Source: an uncultured Clostridia bacterium (GTDB lineage Bacteria; Bacillota; Clostridia; Oscillospirales; CAG-272). From it: a stretch of DNA of 64,000 nucleotides. Positions 1-8,651 of this stretch are shown piece after piece. Under the pieces are notes generated by a model. It searched no databases and was not told where the DNA came from. It worked only from the letters and a program-made list of their open reading frames with translations. The stretch lies in NCBI GenBank assembly GCA_947630625.1, contig CANRIL010000002.1:1-64000 (forward strand). Reading direction: 5' to 3'. A program made the translations under genes and the position numbers. Position 1 is the first letter of the stretch. Every line of letters starts with the position of its first letter.

Positions 1-2
1 AC

Positions 3-1709
3 ATACTCTCTACGCTCTGGTGCCGGAAATGCCGGATGTTTGAAACGCTCGCCGTTTTGCCGGAAGCTGATTTTTGCCTTCACAACGAAGCGCAGCCGCG
101 CCTTATCCCGTATAAGGAATCAAATTCCTACAACTATTTTTCGATGGGGGTCCCGCCGGTGACGGACGAATACCGGGAGGCGTTCCGCTTCCTTTCAGAC
201 GCTGAGGAATTCCCCGTTTTCCCGTACTACACGGCGAGCCAGCGCGACAACCGCGAGGTTCCCGGCAGCAACAACTTTTCAAACATCAATTTCACCGTGC
301 AGGCACACGCCTACGAAGCCGCGCTCCGCACCTACGACCGTGAGCACAAGTACGTCACCCCGGAAATGCTCGCCGCGATGACGGAATGGTGCGCGTGGTG
401 CGTCTTTCCCGACGGCGGCGATGTCCGCTTCCCGAACAACAGCGAATTTTTCAATGCCGACAACGCCTCCGACCCTTGCGGGAAGGGCGACTTTTACCGG
501 TCGTGGATATACCACAACGTCTTAGGCAACTACATATATATCTTCATCGAGGACATGGCGGGGCTTCGTCCCCGCGCTGACTCCAAAATCGAACTTGACC
601 CGATAGATTTCGGCTACGGCCATTTCGCGGTGGACAACCTACTTTATCACGGAAGGGATGTCGCCGTCGTCAACAACGTCGACGGAACATATCCGGGCAT
701 GCCGCGCGGGTACTCGTTGTTTATCGACGGCGCGCTCGCGCTGGCGCTGCGTGAACCGTGCCGCGCCGTTTACGATCCCGAATCGGGAGCCGTTGAAACG
801 GACGGCGAGGTGCTCTTCTCGTCCCCGTCCGGCGCGCTCCCGTCGGCGCTCGATACATCCGTCGACCCGGAAACGAAGGAGCTTTTAAAGCTCGCCGGAC
901 TCACAGACGAAAGCCTTTCTACCGGCGCGCGCGTCACGGCGACGTATACGCCAAAAGCGGCGCGGGAGGCGATGTGGGAGGAAAAGCACCGTTCCGACGG
1001 CGAGGACTCCTCCTCGCTCGCCGTAAACGAATGCGCCCCCGACCCTGCCGCGGTCACGGACGGAAAAACTGTTTCCGCCCCCTTCTGGGGAAACGACGGC
1101 AGCGTGAACGACACCGATTCGCTGACGCTCACATTAGATAAAGAGCAGACGTTTGACACGCTCGCGATCTGGTTTTACGACGACAGGCAGCCGTGCGGCT
1201 ACTCGTATCCGGAGAGATATCTGATCGAATATTATCGCGACGGATGGCAAAGCGTCACGACGCGTTCACAGACGCCCCGCCTTATGTGCGCGGGCAGAAA
1301 CGAAAGCCGCTTTGACGCGGTCACCTCCGACCGCGTCCGCATCACGGTAAAGAACAGGTCCGGACACTATACGGCGATAACCGAGGCGCGGCTGATGTAT
1401 GAGGGGACGCCGCGGCGCGCGGTGATGAATCACGGTCCCGACATGTACGCTCACAGCCGAAACGCAGGCGGACTCAAAGCTGTTTTGTCAGTTGAGGTCG
1501 TCGACGACGGCATGCCTTTTGACCGAGAGCTTTCATACGTCTGGCACGTCGAGGGCGCGCCCGAAGGCGCCGAATTTACGATAGAAAACGCCGAGGCGGC
1601 AGAGACGACGATGACAGTGTCACGCCCCGGGCGTTACCGCGTAAACCTGCACTGCACGGACGGCGAGATTCGCCGCTGCTGCACACACGAAATCGAAATA
1701 ACCGAATAA
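3..1709 (+). CDS. glycoside-hydrolase-like protein with discoidin-like and Ig/PKD-like C-terminal domains (5' end uncertain)
   Basis: The frame is open from the window edge, with an in-frame ATG at 36, so the N-terminus may lie outside the window. The first ~230 residues (motifs YNYFSMG, FPVFPYYTA, SNNFSNINF) resemble the helical barrel of MGH1-like glycoside hydrolases. About residues 350-450 look like an F5/8-type C (discoidin) carbohydrate-binding fold (TFDTLAIWFYDDRQP, DRVRITVKN), and the last ~90 resemble an Ig/PKD beta-sandwich (SYVWHVEGAP, PGRYRVNLHC). This suggests a carbohydrate-active enzyme; substrate unknown. Another frame reads HTLYALVPEMPDV and then stops at 43, overlapping the ATG, so either an upstream gene ends here or the gene is frameshifted. 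Domain assignment is by pattern only. Confidence 0.5.
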   Translation: MLSTLWCRKCRMFETLAVLPEADFCLHNEAQPRLIPYKESNSYNYFSMGVPPVTDEYREAFRFLSDAEEFPVFPYYTASQRDNREVPGSNNFSNINFTVQAHAYEAALRTYDREHKYVTPEMLAAMTEWCAWCVFPDGGDVRFPNNSEFFNADNASDPCGKGDFYRSWIYHNVLGNYIYIFIEDMAGLRPRADSKIELDPIDFGYGHFAVDNLLYHGRDVAVVNNVDGTYPGMPRGYSLFIDGALALALREPCRAVYDPESGAVETDGEVLFSSPSGALPSALDTSVDPETKELLKLAGLTDESLSTGARVTATYTPKAAREAMWEEKHRSDGEDSSSLAVNECAPDPAAVTDGKTVSAPFWGNDGSVNDTDSLTLTLDKEQTFDTLAIWFYDDRQPCGYSYPERYLIEYYRDGWQSVTTRSQTPRLMCAGRNESRFDAVTSDRVRITVKNRSGHYTAITEARLMYEGTPRRAVMNHGPDMYAHSRNAGGLKAVLSVEVVDDGMPFDRELSYVWHVEGAPEGAEFTIENAEAAETTMTVSRPGRYRVNLHCTDGEIRRCCTHEIEITE

Positions 1710-1731
1710 ACAAAAAGGACAAAAGCCAACG

Positions 1732-2469
1732 ATGAACGAGCTTGCGGAACTTATAAAAAAGCACGCGCCCGCGGTCTTTTTCGGAGGCGCGGGCGTCTCA
1801 ACGGAGAGCGGCATACCTGATTTCCGCTCGGCGGACGGCATTTATTCGAAAAAATACGGCGAGCTGTCGCCGGAGGACATAATCAGCGGTACGTTTTTTG
1901 CCCGCGAGCCGGAGACGTTTTTCGAATATTACCGCGCGCACCTCGTCTACCCGGACGCGAAGCCGAACCGCGCGCACAAGGCGCTCGCCGCGCTTGAGGC
2001 AGCCGGATATCTTGACTGCGTCATAACGCAGAACATAGACAGCCTTCACACAAAGGCGGGTTCAAAGCGTGTTTACGAGCTGCACGGTACCGTAGAGCGC
2101 AACTACTGCTTGCGCTGCGGCCGCCGCTATGACATAAGCCGCGTGACGGAAACGGACGGCGTGCCCCGCTGCGAGTGCGGCGGAATCGTTCGCCCGGACG
2201 TGACGCTTTACGATGAAATGCTGCCGGAGGGCGTATTCGAAGCGGCAGCCTCGCGCGTCTCCCGCGCCGGGATCATGATAGTCGGCGGCACCTCGCTCGC
2301 GGTCTATCCCGCCGCCTCGCTCGTCAGATATTTCTGCGGTGACGCGCTTGTCGTCATCAACTATACTCCGACCCCGGCGGACAGACTCGCGACGCTCGTC
2401 ATACATGATTCCGTCGGCAAAGCGCTCGACGACGCCGCAAAAGAGCTGCTGGGCAGCTCGTACACATAA
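1732..2469 (+). CDS. NAD-dependent protein deacylase, Sir2 family (sirtuin)
   Basis: This 245-residue protein has the standard sirtuin core: GAGVS (residues 19-23), GIPDFRS (27-33), QNIDSLH (100-106) and catalytic His118 in ELHG. It removes acyl groups from protein lysines, consuming NAD and releasing nicotinamide and O-acyl-ADP-ribose. Zinc ligands are probably C126, C129, C147 and C149; the second pair is C-x-C rather than the usual C-x2-C, a small oddity. It is cytoplasmic, with no signal peptide. It follows the upstream gene by 22 nt and precedes the M24 peptidase by 25 nt, so the genes are probably co-transcribed. Family assignment is firm; acyl preference cannot be told. Confidence 0.93.
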   Translation: MNELAELIKKHAPAVFFGGAGVSTESGIPDFRSADGIYSKKYGELSPEDIISGTFFAREPETFFEYYRAHLVYPDAKPNRAHKALAALEAAGYLDCVITQNIDSLHTKAGSKRVYELHGTVERNYCLRCGRRYDISRVTETDGVPRCECGGIVRPDVTLYDEMLPEGVFEAAASRVSRAGIMIVGGTSLAVYPAASLVRYFCGDALVVINYTPTPADRLATLVIHDSVGKALDDAAKELLGSSYT

Positions 2470-2494
2470 ACGCATAAAAACGGAAAGGAAGCTT

Positions 2495-3721
2495 ATGAAC
2501 GCATCATTTTACACGAAAAACAGACATACCCTGTATGAGTCGCTGCCCGAAGACACGGTGCTCTGCGTCTATGCCGGTGGAGCCATACGCAAAACGGCAG
2601 ACGAGGACTACCCCGTCTACACGGACACAAATTTTCTCTACCTTACCGGCATAGAGCAGGCGGAATCAGTCCTCTTCGCGGTCAGGCACAACGGCGAAAC
2701 GAAGGAAACGCTCTTCACCCTGCCGCCCGATTTCATAAAAGAACGCTGGACTGGAAAGCGCATCAAGCCGGACGCGGCTTCCGCCGTTTCCGGCATCGCC
2801 GATATCAGATCGACCGACGAGCTTGACGCGGCGATCAAGGATGCGAGCGGCTTCTGCCGCTGTCTTGCCCTCGACATCGACGACATGGGCAACAATAACC
2901 CGACGCGGCTCGCATTTCAGGGGAGGGTCAGCGAGCTTGCCCCCGCGCTCACGCTCCACGACATCCGCCCGCAGCTCCGCCGACAGCGCACCGTCAAGGC
3001 TCCGTGCGAGATCGACGCCATGCGCCGTGCGGAATCACTCACGACCGAGGGCATAACGGCAATGATGCTCGCCTCGGCTCCGGGAATGTACGAATACCAG
3101 TATAAGGCGGTGTGGGATCACACGCTTTTGATGAAGGGCTGCCGCGAGCCCGCGTTCCCGTCCATAATCTCGGCGGGTGAGAACAATTTCTGCATACATT
3201 ACTACGACTACCGCGGACAGGCTCGCGACGGAGACATGATTTTGAACGATGTCGGCGCGAAATACGACCACATGCACACGGACGTATCCCGCGGCTGGCC
3301 TTGCAATGGCAAATTTTCGGAGCGCCAGCGCGCGCTGTACGAGTGCGCGTACAAAACTTCGAACCACATGTTTGAAACGCTCCGCCCCGGGCTTCCGATG
3401 AAGTTTGTCGACAAAGAAATCCACCGCTATTGCGGCGGGCTGCTCTGCGAGCTCGGACTACTCGACAGCCCGGAAAACGAGTCCCGCTATATGTGGCACG
3501 GCGGCTCGCATCATGTCGGCTTCGACACGCACGACATGGTAGACGCCTCCGGCGATATCGCGCCCGGCTGGGTGTTCTGCGTCGATGTCGGAATTTACGT
3601 CCCGGAATGGGGGATCGGCTTCCGCCTCGAGGACAACTGCCTCATCACCGAGGACGGCTGCGAAAATCTCTCAATAAAAACCCCGCGCTCGATAGACGAT
3701 ATCGAGGCAGTCATGATGTAA
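2495..3721 (+). CDS. Xaa-Pro aminopeptidase, M24B (aminopeptidase P) family
   Basis: This 408-residue protein has an N-terminal aminopeptidase-P domain (YTDTNFLYLTGIEQ) and a C-terminal pita-bread metallopeptidase domain. Metal ligands are visible in order: Asp in ILNDVGAKYD, Asp in MHTDVSRG, His in GGSHHVGFDTHD, Glu in CVDVGIYVPE and Glu in RLEDNCLITEDG. It cleaves N-terminal residues that precede proline, using two metal ions, in the cytoplasm. The ATG at 2495 is chosen because GGAAAGGA lies just upstream; the longer frame from 2339 overlaps the sirtuin and adds non-homologous sequence. It is probably the last gene of the sirtuin transcript, since a strong hairpin follows. Confidence 0.92.
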   Translation: MNASFYTKNRHTLYESLPEDTVLCVYAGGAIRKTADEDYPVYTDTNFLYLTGIEQAESVLFAVRHNGETKETLFTLPPDFIKERWTGKRIKPDAASAVSGIADIRSTDELDAAIKDASGFCRCLALDIDDMGNNNPTRLAFQGRVSELAPALTLHDIRPQLRRQRTVKAPCEIDAMRRAESLTTEGITAMMLASAPGMYEYQYKAVWDHTLLMKGCREPAFPSIISAGENNFCIHYYDYRGQARDGDMILNDVGAKYDHMHTDVSRGWPCNGKFSERQRALYECAYKTSNHMFETLRPGLPMKFVDKEIHRYCGGLLCELGLLDSPENESRYMWHGGSHHVGFDTHDMVDASGDIAPGWVFCVDVGIYVPEWGIGFRLEDNCLITEDGCENLSIKTPRSIDDIEAVMM

Positions 3722-3802
3722 GGTCAAACGCCGCGCGGAACGATCATTCCTTTGATCGCCGCGCCCGTTATGCTGCCGAAACGGCAAAACATGAATAAAT
3801 AT

Positions 3803-3840
3803 AGGACGCCGACATCCGACCGGCGTCCTTCTTCTGTTTT
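3803..3840 (+). terminator. intrinsic terminator after the M24 peptidase
   Basis: AGGACGCCG (3803-3811) pairs with CGGCGTCCT (3821-3829) across a 9-nt loop. The T-rich run TCTTCTGTTTT follows on the plus strand. Confidence 0.75.
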
Positions 3841-3913
3841 GCCTCCGAGTACGCTCGCCAGCGGCGCGAGCTTAAAATCAACTTAAAACGGGGAAAACGC
3901 ATTTGCAGCGAAA

Positions 3914-5707
3914 TCATCCGAGCGAGCAGAGATACTTCTCCACATTTAGATAGCGCACATTTTCCGATTCCGCGTCCTCGCCGCGATAGATCACATATCT
4001 GCCCGTGATCTTTCCGAATCGGTGCTCCGTCATGGCGCACTTTTCGGGGTCGACCAGAAAGCGGTACTGCGCGGGAACGATCTCCTTGCTGTGCTTCACC
4101 TCATAAATCTCGCAAGAGAGCGCCTTCGGGTCGAAAACGACCATATCAAATTCGCCCACGGCAAACTGAAGCTTGAACACCTCGCTGTGCGGTTTTGCAA
4201 GCTTCGTCTCCAAAAGGACGATATCCTCCATCATTCGCCCCATTACCTCGCTTTGAAGCCGTTCGATCACGCGTGTCCTGTCAACAAGAGAAAGCAGGCT
4301 GAATTTTTCGTCGAGAAGCATATTTCCGATCACAGCGTATGCCTGTGAATAGCGAAGCCCCGGCTGCGTTATGACCGTGATGCTCCCCCTTGCGTTTACA
4401 TCCGGCAAAAAACAAAGATCGACATTTGCAACAAGATCAAGCAGCATCAGATATTCCTTTATCTCCGCCATATGGCTTTCATCAACATCGACCGTCTGCT
4501 CCTCCTCTTTCAGAATATCGAGCGCCTGCATGATGCCGAATGTGACCGCGTCAAGATCCAGATGCTCCTTGATATCGAGCGGGCTATAGCGGTCGTGGAG
4601 CATATTGCGGGCGGTAATCGAGATGTCCGTAGATTCAAATGTTTTTTTCACAACGTCGACCGTAAAACTGTGGTTGATATTTTCAACCACGCGGTTGATC
4701 ACATTCGTCAGCTCGCCTTTCAGGTAAAGCTCCGATAGTCCGCGGAAATGACCGCCGTTTTGATAAAATTTAAGCGAATGCTGAATGTTTTTCGCGATCG
4801 CCGTATCAATATACTCGCTTGACCGCTTCGGGTTCGCGAAGGTGGAGTCCTCGTTATAATTGACGCCGCTAATGCTCATCGTGCCGCCGTAACGGATATA
4901 TTCGTCTATTCCGTGAATGCCGAGCACGGATTCAAATTCGCGGTACGGAATAAAAGTTGTATGCAGCGTGATACATCTGTCGTAAAGCTGGTCGCTGCCC
5001 GCAAAAATAAAGCCGAGCGAATCAGTGCCGGTCAGCACGATTTTCATCCCGCCGCCGGCATATATATCCGAAAAGAGCGCCGCACCTTCAATAAAATCGC
5101 TAAGCAGTGTAACTTCATCGATGAAAACATATCGAAATCCCTCGCTTTCAAGTGAGTCGAGAGCCGCATTGATGTCGGAGATCGTATCTCCTGCCTTCAC
5201 CTGAATAAACGCCGCTTTTGCAAATTCCTCATCCGGAAGCTCCGCCAGTATCTGCTTCGCCATCGTCGTTTTCCCCGTGCGGCGCAGCCCGTAGAGAATG
5301 AAAACCTTATCCTGCGCTTCCCCGAAGATATAGTCCCGCAGTTTTGAAATACATGCTCTTTTTTTATATTTTTTCGTCTGTTCGACGAGGGCGGCAAGCT
5401 GCGCGCCGGTGCGAACAGTCACTCTGAAAGAACTGCCGAGCGTAGCTCTGCCGACGCCCGTTCTCGGTTTCGGCAGCTCTCTTTTCAGCTCTTTTAATTC
5501 CCTCTCAAGTTCCCTGCGCTTTCCGATCAGGCCGCGCAGCGTGTCCGCCTCTTCGGCACGGACATATTTTTCAACACGCTTTTTATCCCGATAAATGCGA
5601 TGATAAAAATACGTATTGCCCCTGACCTTTTTTGTTGTAAGACTGCCCTCCGGCAACGCTGATATCTGCGCCTCGAGCTCAGCGATCCTCTTTTCTATAT
5701 CGTTCAT
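3914..5707 (-). CDS. AAA ATPase with C-terminal nuclease-like domain (AAA_14/DUF4143 or DUF234-like)
   Basis: This 597-residue protein starts with a coiled coil and a basic segment (residues 1-80, including GSLTTKKVRGNTYFYHR). A P-loop ATPase follows, with Walker A GLRRTGKT (140-147), Walker B FIDE (195-198) and sensor-like VLTGTDS. A winged-helix-like middle leads to a C-terminal segment with GEFDMVVFDP and EVKHSKE, which fits a PD-(D/E)xK nuclease fold. Such ATPases are common, usually solitary, and of unclear role. The ATG at 5707 has GAGGTG 6 nt upstream. A TTG at 5737 in the same frame overlaps the -10 box and cannot be on the mRNA. It is monocistronic and divergent from its neighbours. 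Confidence 0.82.
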   Translation of the reverse strand: MNDIEKRIAELEAQISALPEGSLTTKKVRGNTYFYHRIYRDKKRVEKYVRAEEADTLRGLIGKRRELERELKELKRELPKPRTGVGRATLGSSFRVTVRTGAQLAALVEQTKKYKKRACISKLRDYIFGEAQDKVFILYGLRRTGKTTMAKQILAELPDEEFAKAAFIQVKAGDTISDINAALDSLESEGFRYVFIDEVTLLSDFIEGAALFSDIYAGGGMKIVLTGTDSLGFIFAGSDQLYDRCITLHTTFIPYREFESVLGIHGIDEYIRYGGTMSISGVNYNEDSTFANPKRSSEYIDTAIAKNIQHSLKFYQNGGHFRGLSELYLKGELTNVINRVVENINHSFTVDVVKKTFESTDISITARNMLHDRYSPLDIKEHLDLDAVTFGIMQALDILKEEEQTVDVDESHMAEIKEYLMLLDLVANVDLCFLPDVNARGSITVITQPGLRYSQAYAVIGNMLLDEKFSLLSLVDRTRVIERLQSEVMGRMMEDIVLLETKLAKPHSEVFKLQFAVGEFDMVVFDPKALSCEIYEVKHSKEIVPAQYRFLVDPEKCAMTEHRFGKITGRYVIYRGEDAESENVRYLNVEKYLCSLG

Positions 5708-5736
5708 CCGGAACACCTCGCACTTTGTTATACCCA

Positions 5737-5765
5737 ATTATACCCCTTTTGCTTCTCGGCGTCAA
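5737..5765 (-). promoter_or_regulatory. sigma-A promoter of the AAA ATPase gene
   Basis: On the minus strand TTGACG (5765-5760), a 17-nt spacer and TATAAT (5742-5737) precede the ATG at 5707. The position rules out the upstream TTG as a start codon. Confidence 0.85.
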
Positions 5766-5841
5766 GGGGATATTAGGTATATCAAATATTTTTTATATTT
5801 GATATAAAGAACGGTCGCCTCGCTTTTGCCTTCGCGGGCGC

Positions 5842-5890
5842 AAAAAAACGCAAGTGGCGCGGCATGAAACCGCGCCCCTTGCGTTTTATT
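5842..5890 (-). terminator. intrinsic terminator after the two-domain lipoprotein
   Basis: Read on the minus strand, AACGCAAG pairs with CTTGCGTT, with an inner GGCGCGG/CCGCGCC stem, followed by a run of T (complement of the A7 at 5842-5848). Confidence 0.75.
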
Positions 5891-5907
5891 TATTCAGTCA
5901 CAGTTGA

Positions 5908-7296
5908 TCAATACCAGTGAACCTGAACGAAATCGTCGTGGAAGTATGCGAACACGCTCTCGGGTGTCATAACAAGCTTGACTTCCTGCCATTCGCCCGT
6001 CACGAGTCCGACATCGGCGTTGTTCTGCACATTCGTTTTGTTGCCGCCGGTTATGATCTGCATTCCTGCCTGACCTGACCAGCCGCCGAGGTTAAAGCAT
6101 ATATAATCCTTGCCCTCGCCGGTCGATGTGTCCATCGTGGCTTCATTCCAGTCCCAGACGCACGGATAGCCTTCGCTTCCGGACACCTTATATCCACGGT
6201 ATGAGAACGTGAATCCGGTGCAGTTCTCGGGAAGCCCCGCGTCAAACAGTGCGACGGAGCCGTGTACTCCGGAATTCTTGTAATGGAGCACGTGGTTCCC
6301 GTCGACCTCGATTATCTCCCAGTCGGAGGTGTTGGCGATCGACCAGTTGCCGCCGTTGCGCAGACCGAACTTTGCCGTTTCAAGGAACTTGCCGTCCTCG
6401 AAATCCTGCCGGTAGAGCTCCTTGCCGTCCGGATCGGTGACTACGATGTCGTCAATATAGAACTCGGTGTTCCACTGACCGATGCCGAGCAGACCGGAAT
6501 ACGTATGGTTAGCGGGTTTTTCGGCGATATGAAACATCTCAACAGCGTCGACAAACACGACGATGTTATTCTCGGAGATATTGAAGGAAGCTGTCGTCCA
6601 TACGCCCGCGGTCACGCTTACGGCAAGCTTGCCGAGGTTCGTCTCCTTGCCGTCCTTTATCTCGTCAAGGACGACGCCTGTTTCGTCCGACGTGGTGATC
6701 GTGAGGCGATAATAGTTTTTCTCATCCTTTACGCAGAAGTAGACCTTCGCCTCGCCGCCGTCCTCAATACTATAGGAAACAGAGAAACGTCCTCTTCCCC
6801 ATTCGGGATTGCCGAACGTAAGGATCGAGTCGTCGCTGCCGCTGTACTTGAGCCTGTTGTTGTCGGCAGATTTCTCATCAGGAACGAGCGTCCAGTCGGA
6901 GAGCGTGCCGCCGTACGTGGAGAAAATGTTCTCCGGGAGCTCTTTGATGTCGTCGAAATTGTTGTTCAGCGCATTCTTAGAGCTGACCTTTACGGTGATC
7001 GAATCATAAAGGACCTTGCTTCCGCCGAGACCTGCCTTGCCGTAGTAGACATCCTTCTCGTCGCGCTTGTAGTTGTCATAAAATTCCACCGGGAGTCCGT
7101 CCTCGTTCGTCGCGGGACCTCCCTGTGTTTCTTCGGGAGCCTTCGTCCCGTCATCCTTCGATCCGCCGGGATCGTTTGTCGACTGATCGCCGGAGGTGCC
7201 GGGTGCCGGTGTTTTTTCGTTATTGCACGCGGAAAGCGCGAAGCATGACATAACGAACACAGCCGCCAGGAAAATTGCAAGTAGTCTTCTCTTCAT
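5908..7296 (-). CDS. secreted lipoprotein with two tandem concanavalin-like domains
   Basis: This 462-residue protein has a basic start, a hydrophobic stretch and lipobox LSAC (Cys near residue 24), then a Gly/Thr/Pro/Asp-rich linker to about residue 70, so it is predicted to be an outer-surface lipoprotein. Two related beta-sandwich domains follow. The first (about 100-285) has SDWTLVPD, FSVSYSIEDGG, VTAGVWTTASF and YIDDIVV; the second (about 290-462) has the parallel SDWEIIEVDG, FTFSYRGY, VTGEWQEVKL. They resemble LamG/DUF1080-type carbohydrate-binding folds. The second copy stops at the strand where the first continues about 30 residues, so it may be trimmed. Monocistronic, with its own promoter and terminator. 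Ligand unknown. Confidence 0.75.
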   Translation of the reverse strand: MKRRLLAIFLAAVFVMSCFALSACNNEKTPAPGTSGDQSTNDPGGSKDDGTKAPEETQGGPATNEDGLPVEFYDNYKRDEKDVYYGKAGLGGSKVLYDSITVKVSSKNALNNNFDDIKELPENIFSTYGGTLSDWTLVPDEKSADNNRLKYSGSDDSILTFGNPEWGRGRFSVSYSIEDGGEAKVYFCVKDEKNYYRLTITTSDETGVVLDEIKDGKETNLGKLAVSVTAGVWTTASFNISENNIVVFVDAVEMFHIAEKPANHTYSGLLGIGQWNTEFYIDDIVVTDPDGKELYRQDFEDGKFLETAKFGLRNGGNWSIANTSDWEIIEVDGNHVLHYKNSGVHGSVALFDAGLPENCTGFTFSYRGYKVSGSEGYPCVWDWNEATMDTSTGEGKDYICFNLGGWSGQAGMQIITGGNKTNVQNNADVGLVTGEWQEVKLVMTPESVFAYFHDDFVQVHWY

Positions 7297-7383
7297 GTCT
7301 GATAGTAGCCTTTCTTTTGACTTTTTTTGCCACGCGGCCGTTCTCCTCCAAAGACACGCCGCCCTCGGTTGTTTAACGTTTAT

Positions 7384-7412
7384 ATTTTATCATCGATTGT
7401 CGAAAATGTCAA
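7384..7412 (-). promoter_or_regulatory. sigma-A promoter of the lipoprotein gene
   Basis: Minus strand: TTGACA (7412-7407), 17-nt spacer, TAAAAT (7389-7384), about 90 nt before the ATG. Confidence 0.8.
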
Positions 7413-7501
7413 TACATAATCGTCAATTCTTATATATTATATCAAAATTGTTGATATATCATGTTCTGGAGCCGGATTTGAGCTGCAAAATCATATCGAT
7501 C

Positions 7502-8365
7502 CTAAGCATGACGCCTCATCCGCTTCGCCCGGCGCGACAGGAGCTTGTTGACCTCGGCTCCGAGCAGGAGAATATACATTATCATATAAAGCCACAGCAT
7601 CAAAATCATGATCGCGGCGAGGCTGCCGTAAATGCGCGGCATATCCGAAAAATCAGATATGAAGATCGAGAATATATACGAATAAAGCGTCCAGCCGGAG
7701 GCGGCGAGCGCGGCTCCCGGAAGGTGCGAACGCAGACGCTCGATCCCCGACGACAGCGGCGTGAACGTGCCGTACAGAAGCGTGAAAAACAGCGTCAGCG
7801 CGAACATGCTGAACACCGGCGACATCCCGACAGCTAAGTCGAAAATATTCCCCGCCACCGGAAACCGCGCCCCGATCAGCTCCGAAAGTTCGTCCCCGAA
7901 CACGAGAAAGACGAGCACCGCGACGATGATCAGTATAAACGCCGCCGTAAACGATATGCCGTATATCGCTTCCGAAATCGGCGAGCCGCCGTCCTCGTTC
8001 CAAACGGAACGGACGCCGCGCCGAACGGCGCGCACCCCGCGAGACGCGCCCCATAACACGGCGACTGCCGAAAGGGACAGCGGAGCCGGAGCCGGATACA
8101 CGCTGAACGACATGAACTCAGACTCGATATAGTCGCCGATTATGCCCGGAACGAGCTCCGCGAGCCGGAGGATATAGTCGGAAACGAAATCGGGGATGAC
8201 GAGCCGCGCGATCGTTACGGTCAAGGTCACGAGCGGGAGCGCGGAGAGGATGAGGAAAAACGCCGACTCCGCGGCGTACGTCCCTATCCTGTCGCGCTTC
8301 ATCTCGTCCGTGAGCGAACGTATTGCCGTATACGTCCGCCCAAACGATAAAACCTTCGACCTCAC
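7502..8365 (-). CDS. YihY/BrkB family inner-membrane protein
   Basis: This 287-residue polytopic protein has about six hydrophobic segments. Family signs are the N-terminal basic helix with RIGTYAAESAFFLILSALP, the acidic extracellular piece LVPGIIGDYIESEF, and the C-terminal pair YGSLAAIMILMLWLYM and LLGAEVN. Members are integral membrane proteins, once called ribonuclease BN in error; transport roles are proposed but not settled. The start is GTG at 8365, preceded by GGGGGTGATATTAC. It stands alone, convergent with nothing and divergent from the 8652 gene. Confidence 0.88.
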   Translation of the reverse strand: MRSKVLSFGRTYTAIRSLTDEMKRDRIGTYAAESAFFLILSALPLVTLTVTIARLVIPDFVSDYILRLAELVPGIIGDYIESEFMSFSVYPAPAPLSLSAVAVLWGASRGVRAVRRGVRSVWNEDGGSPISEAIYGISFTAAFILIIVAVLVFLVFGDELSELIGARFPVAGNIFDLAVGMSPVFSMFALTLFFTLLYGTFTPLSSGIERLRSHLPGAALAASGWTLYSYIFSIFISDFSDMPRIYGSLAAIMILMLWLYMIMYILLLGAEVNKLLSRRAKRMRRHA

Positions 8366-8556
8366 GTAATATCACCCCCTTCCCCGGTATTTCGCGTTCT
8401 CATTCTCCGCCGCGCGCATATAAATTATAATGCCGCAAACGGCGATTATATGCCTCGCAGGCCGAATTATCTGTTATTTTGATGATATAATGGTATATTT
8501 TGATATGCGAAATCAAAAAAACTGCGTTTTTTTCATACAAAATCTCTTCAATCGTA

Positions 8557-8585
8557 TTGTATAATTTATCCCGGACGATTATAAT
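8557..8585 (+). promoter_or_regulatory. sigma-A promoter of the membrane protein/TelA pair
   Basis: TTGTAT (8557-8562), 17-nt spacer, TATAAT (8580-8585) on the plus strand, about 65 nt before the ATG at 8652. The remaining AT-rich DNA from 8366 to 8650 shows nothing else I can support. Confidence 0.65.
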
Positions 8586-8651
8586 TATACTATCAGATGT
8601 TATAAAGCGGCGCCGGAGGGGCAGCATAAGCTCAGGCGTCCACGGAGGAAT

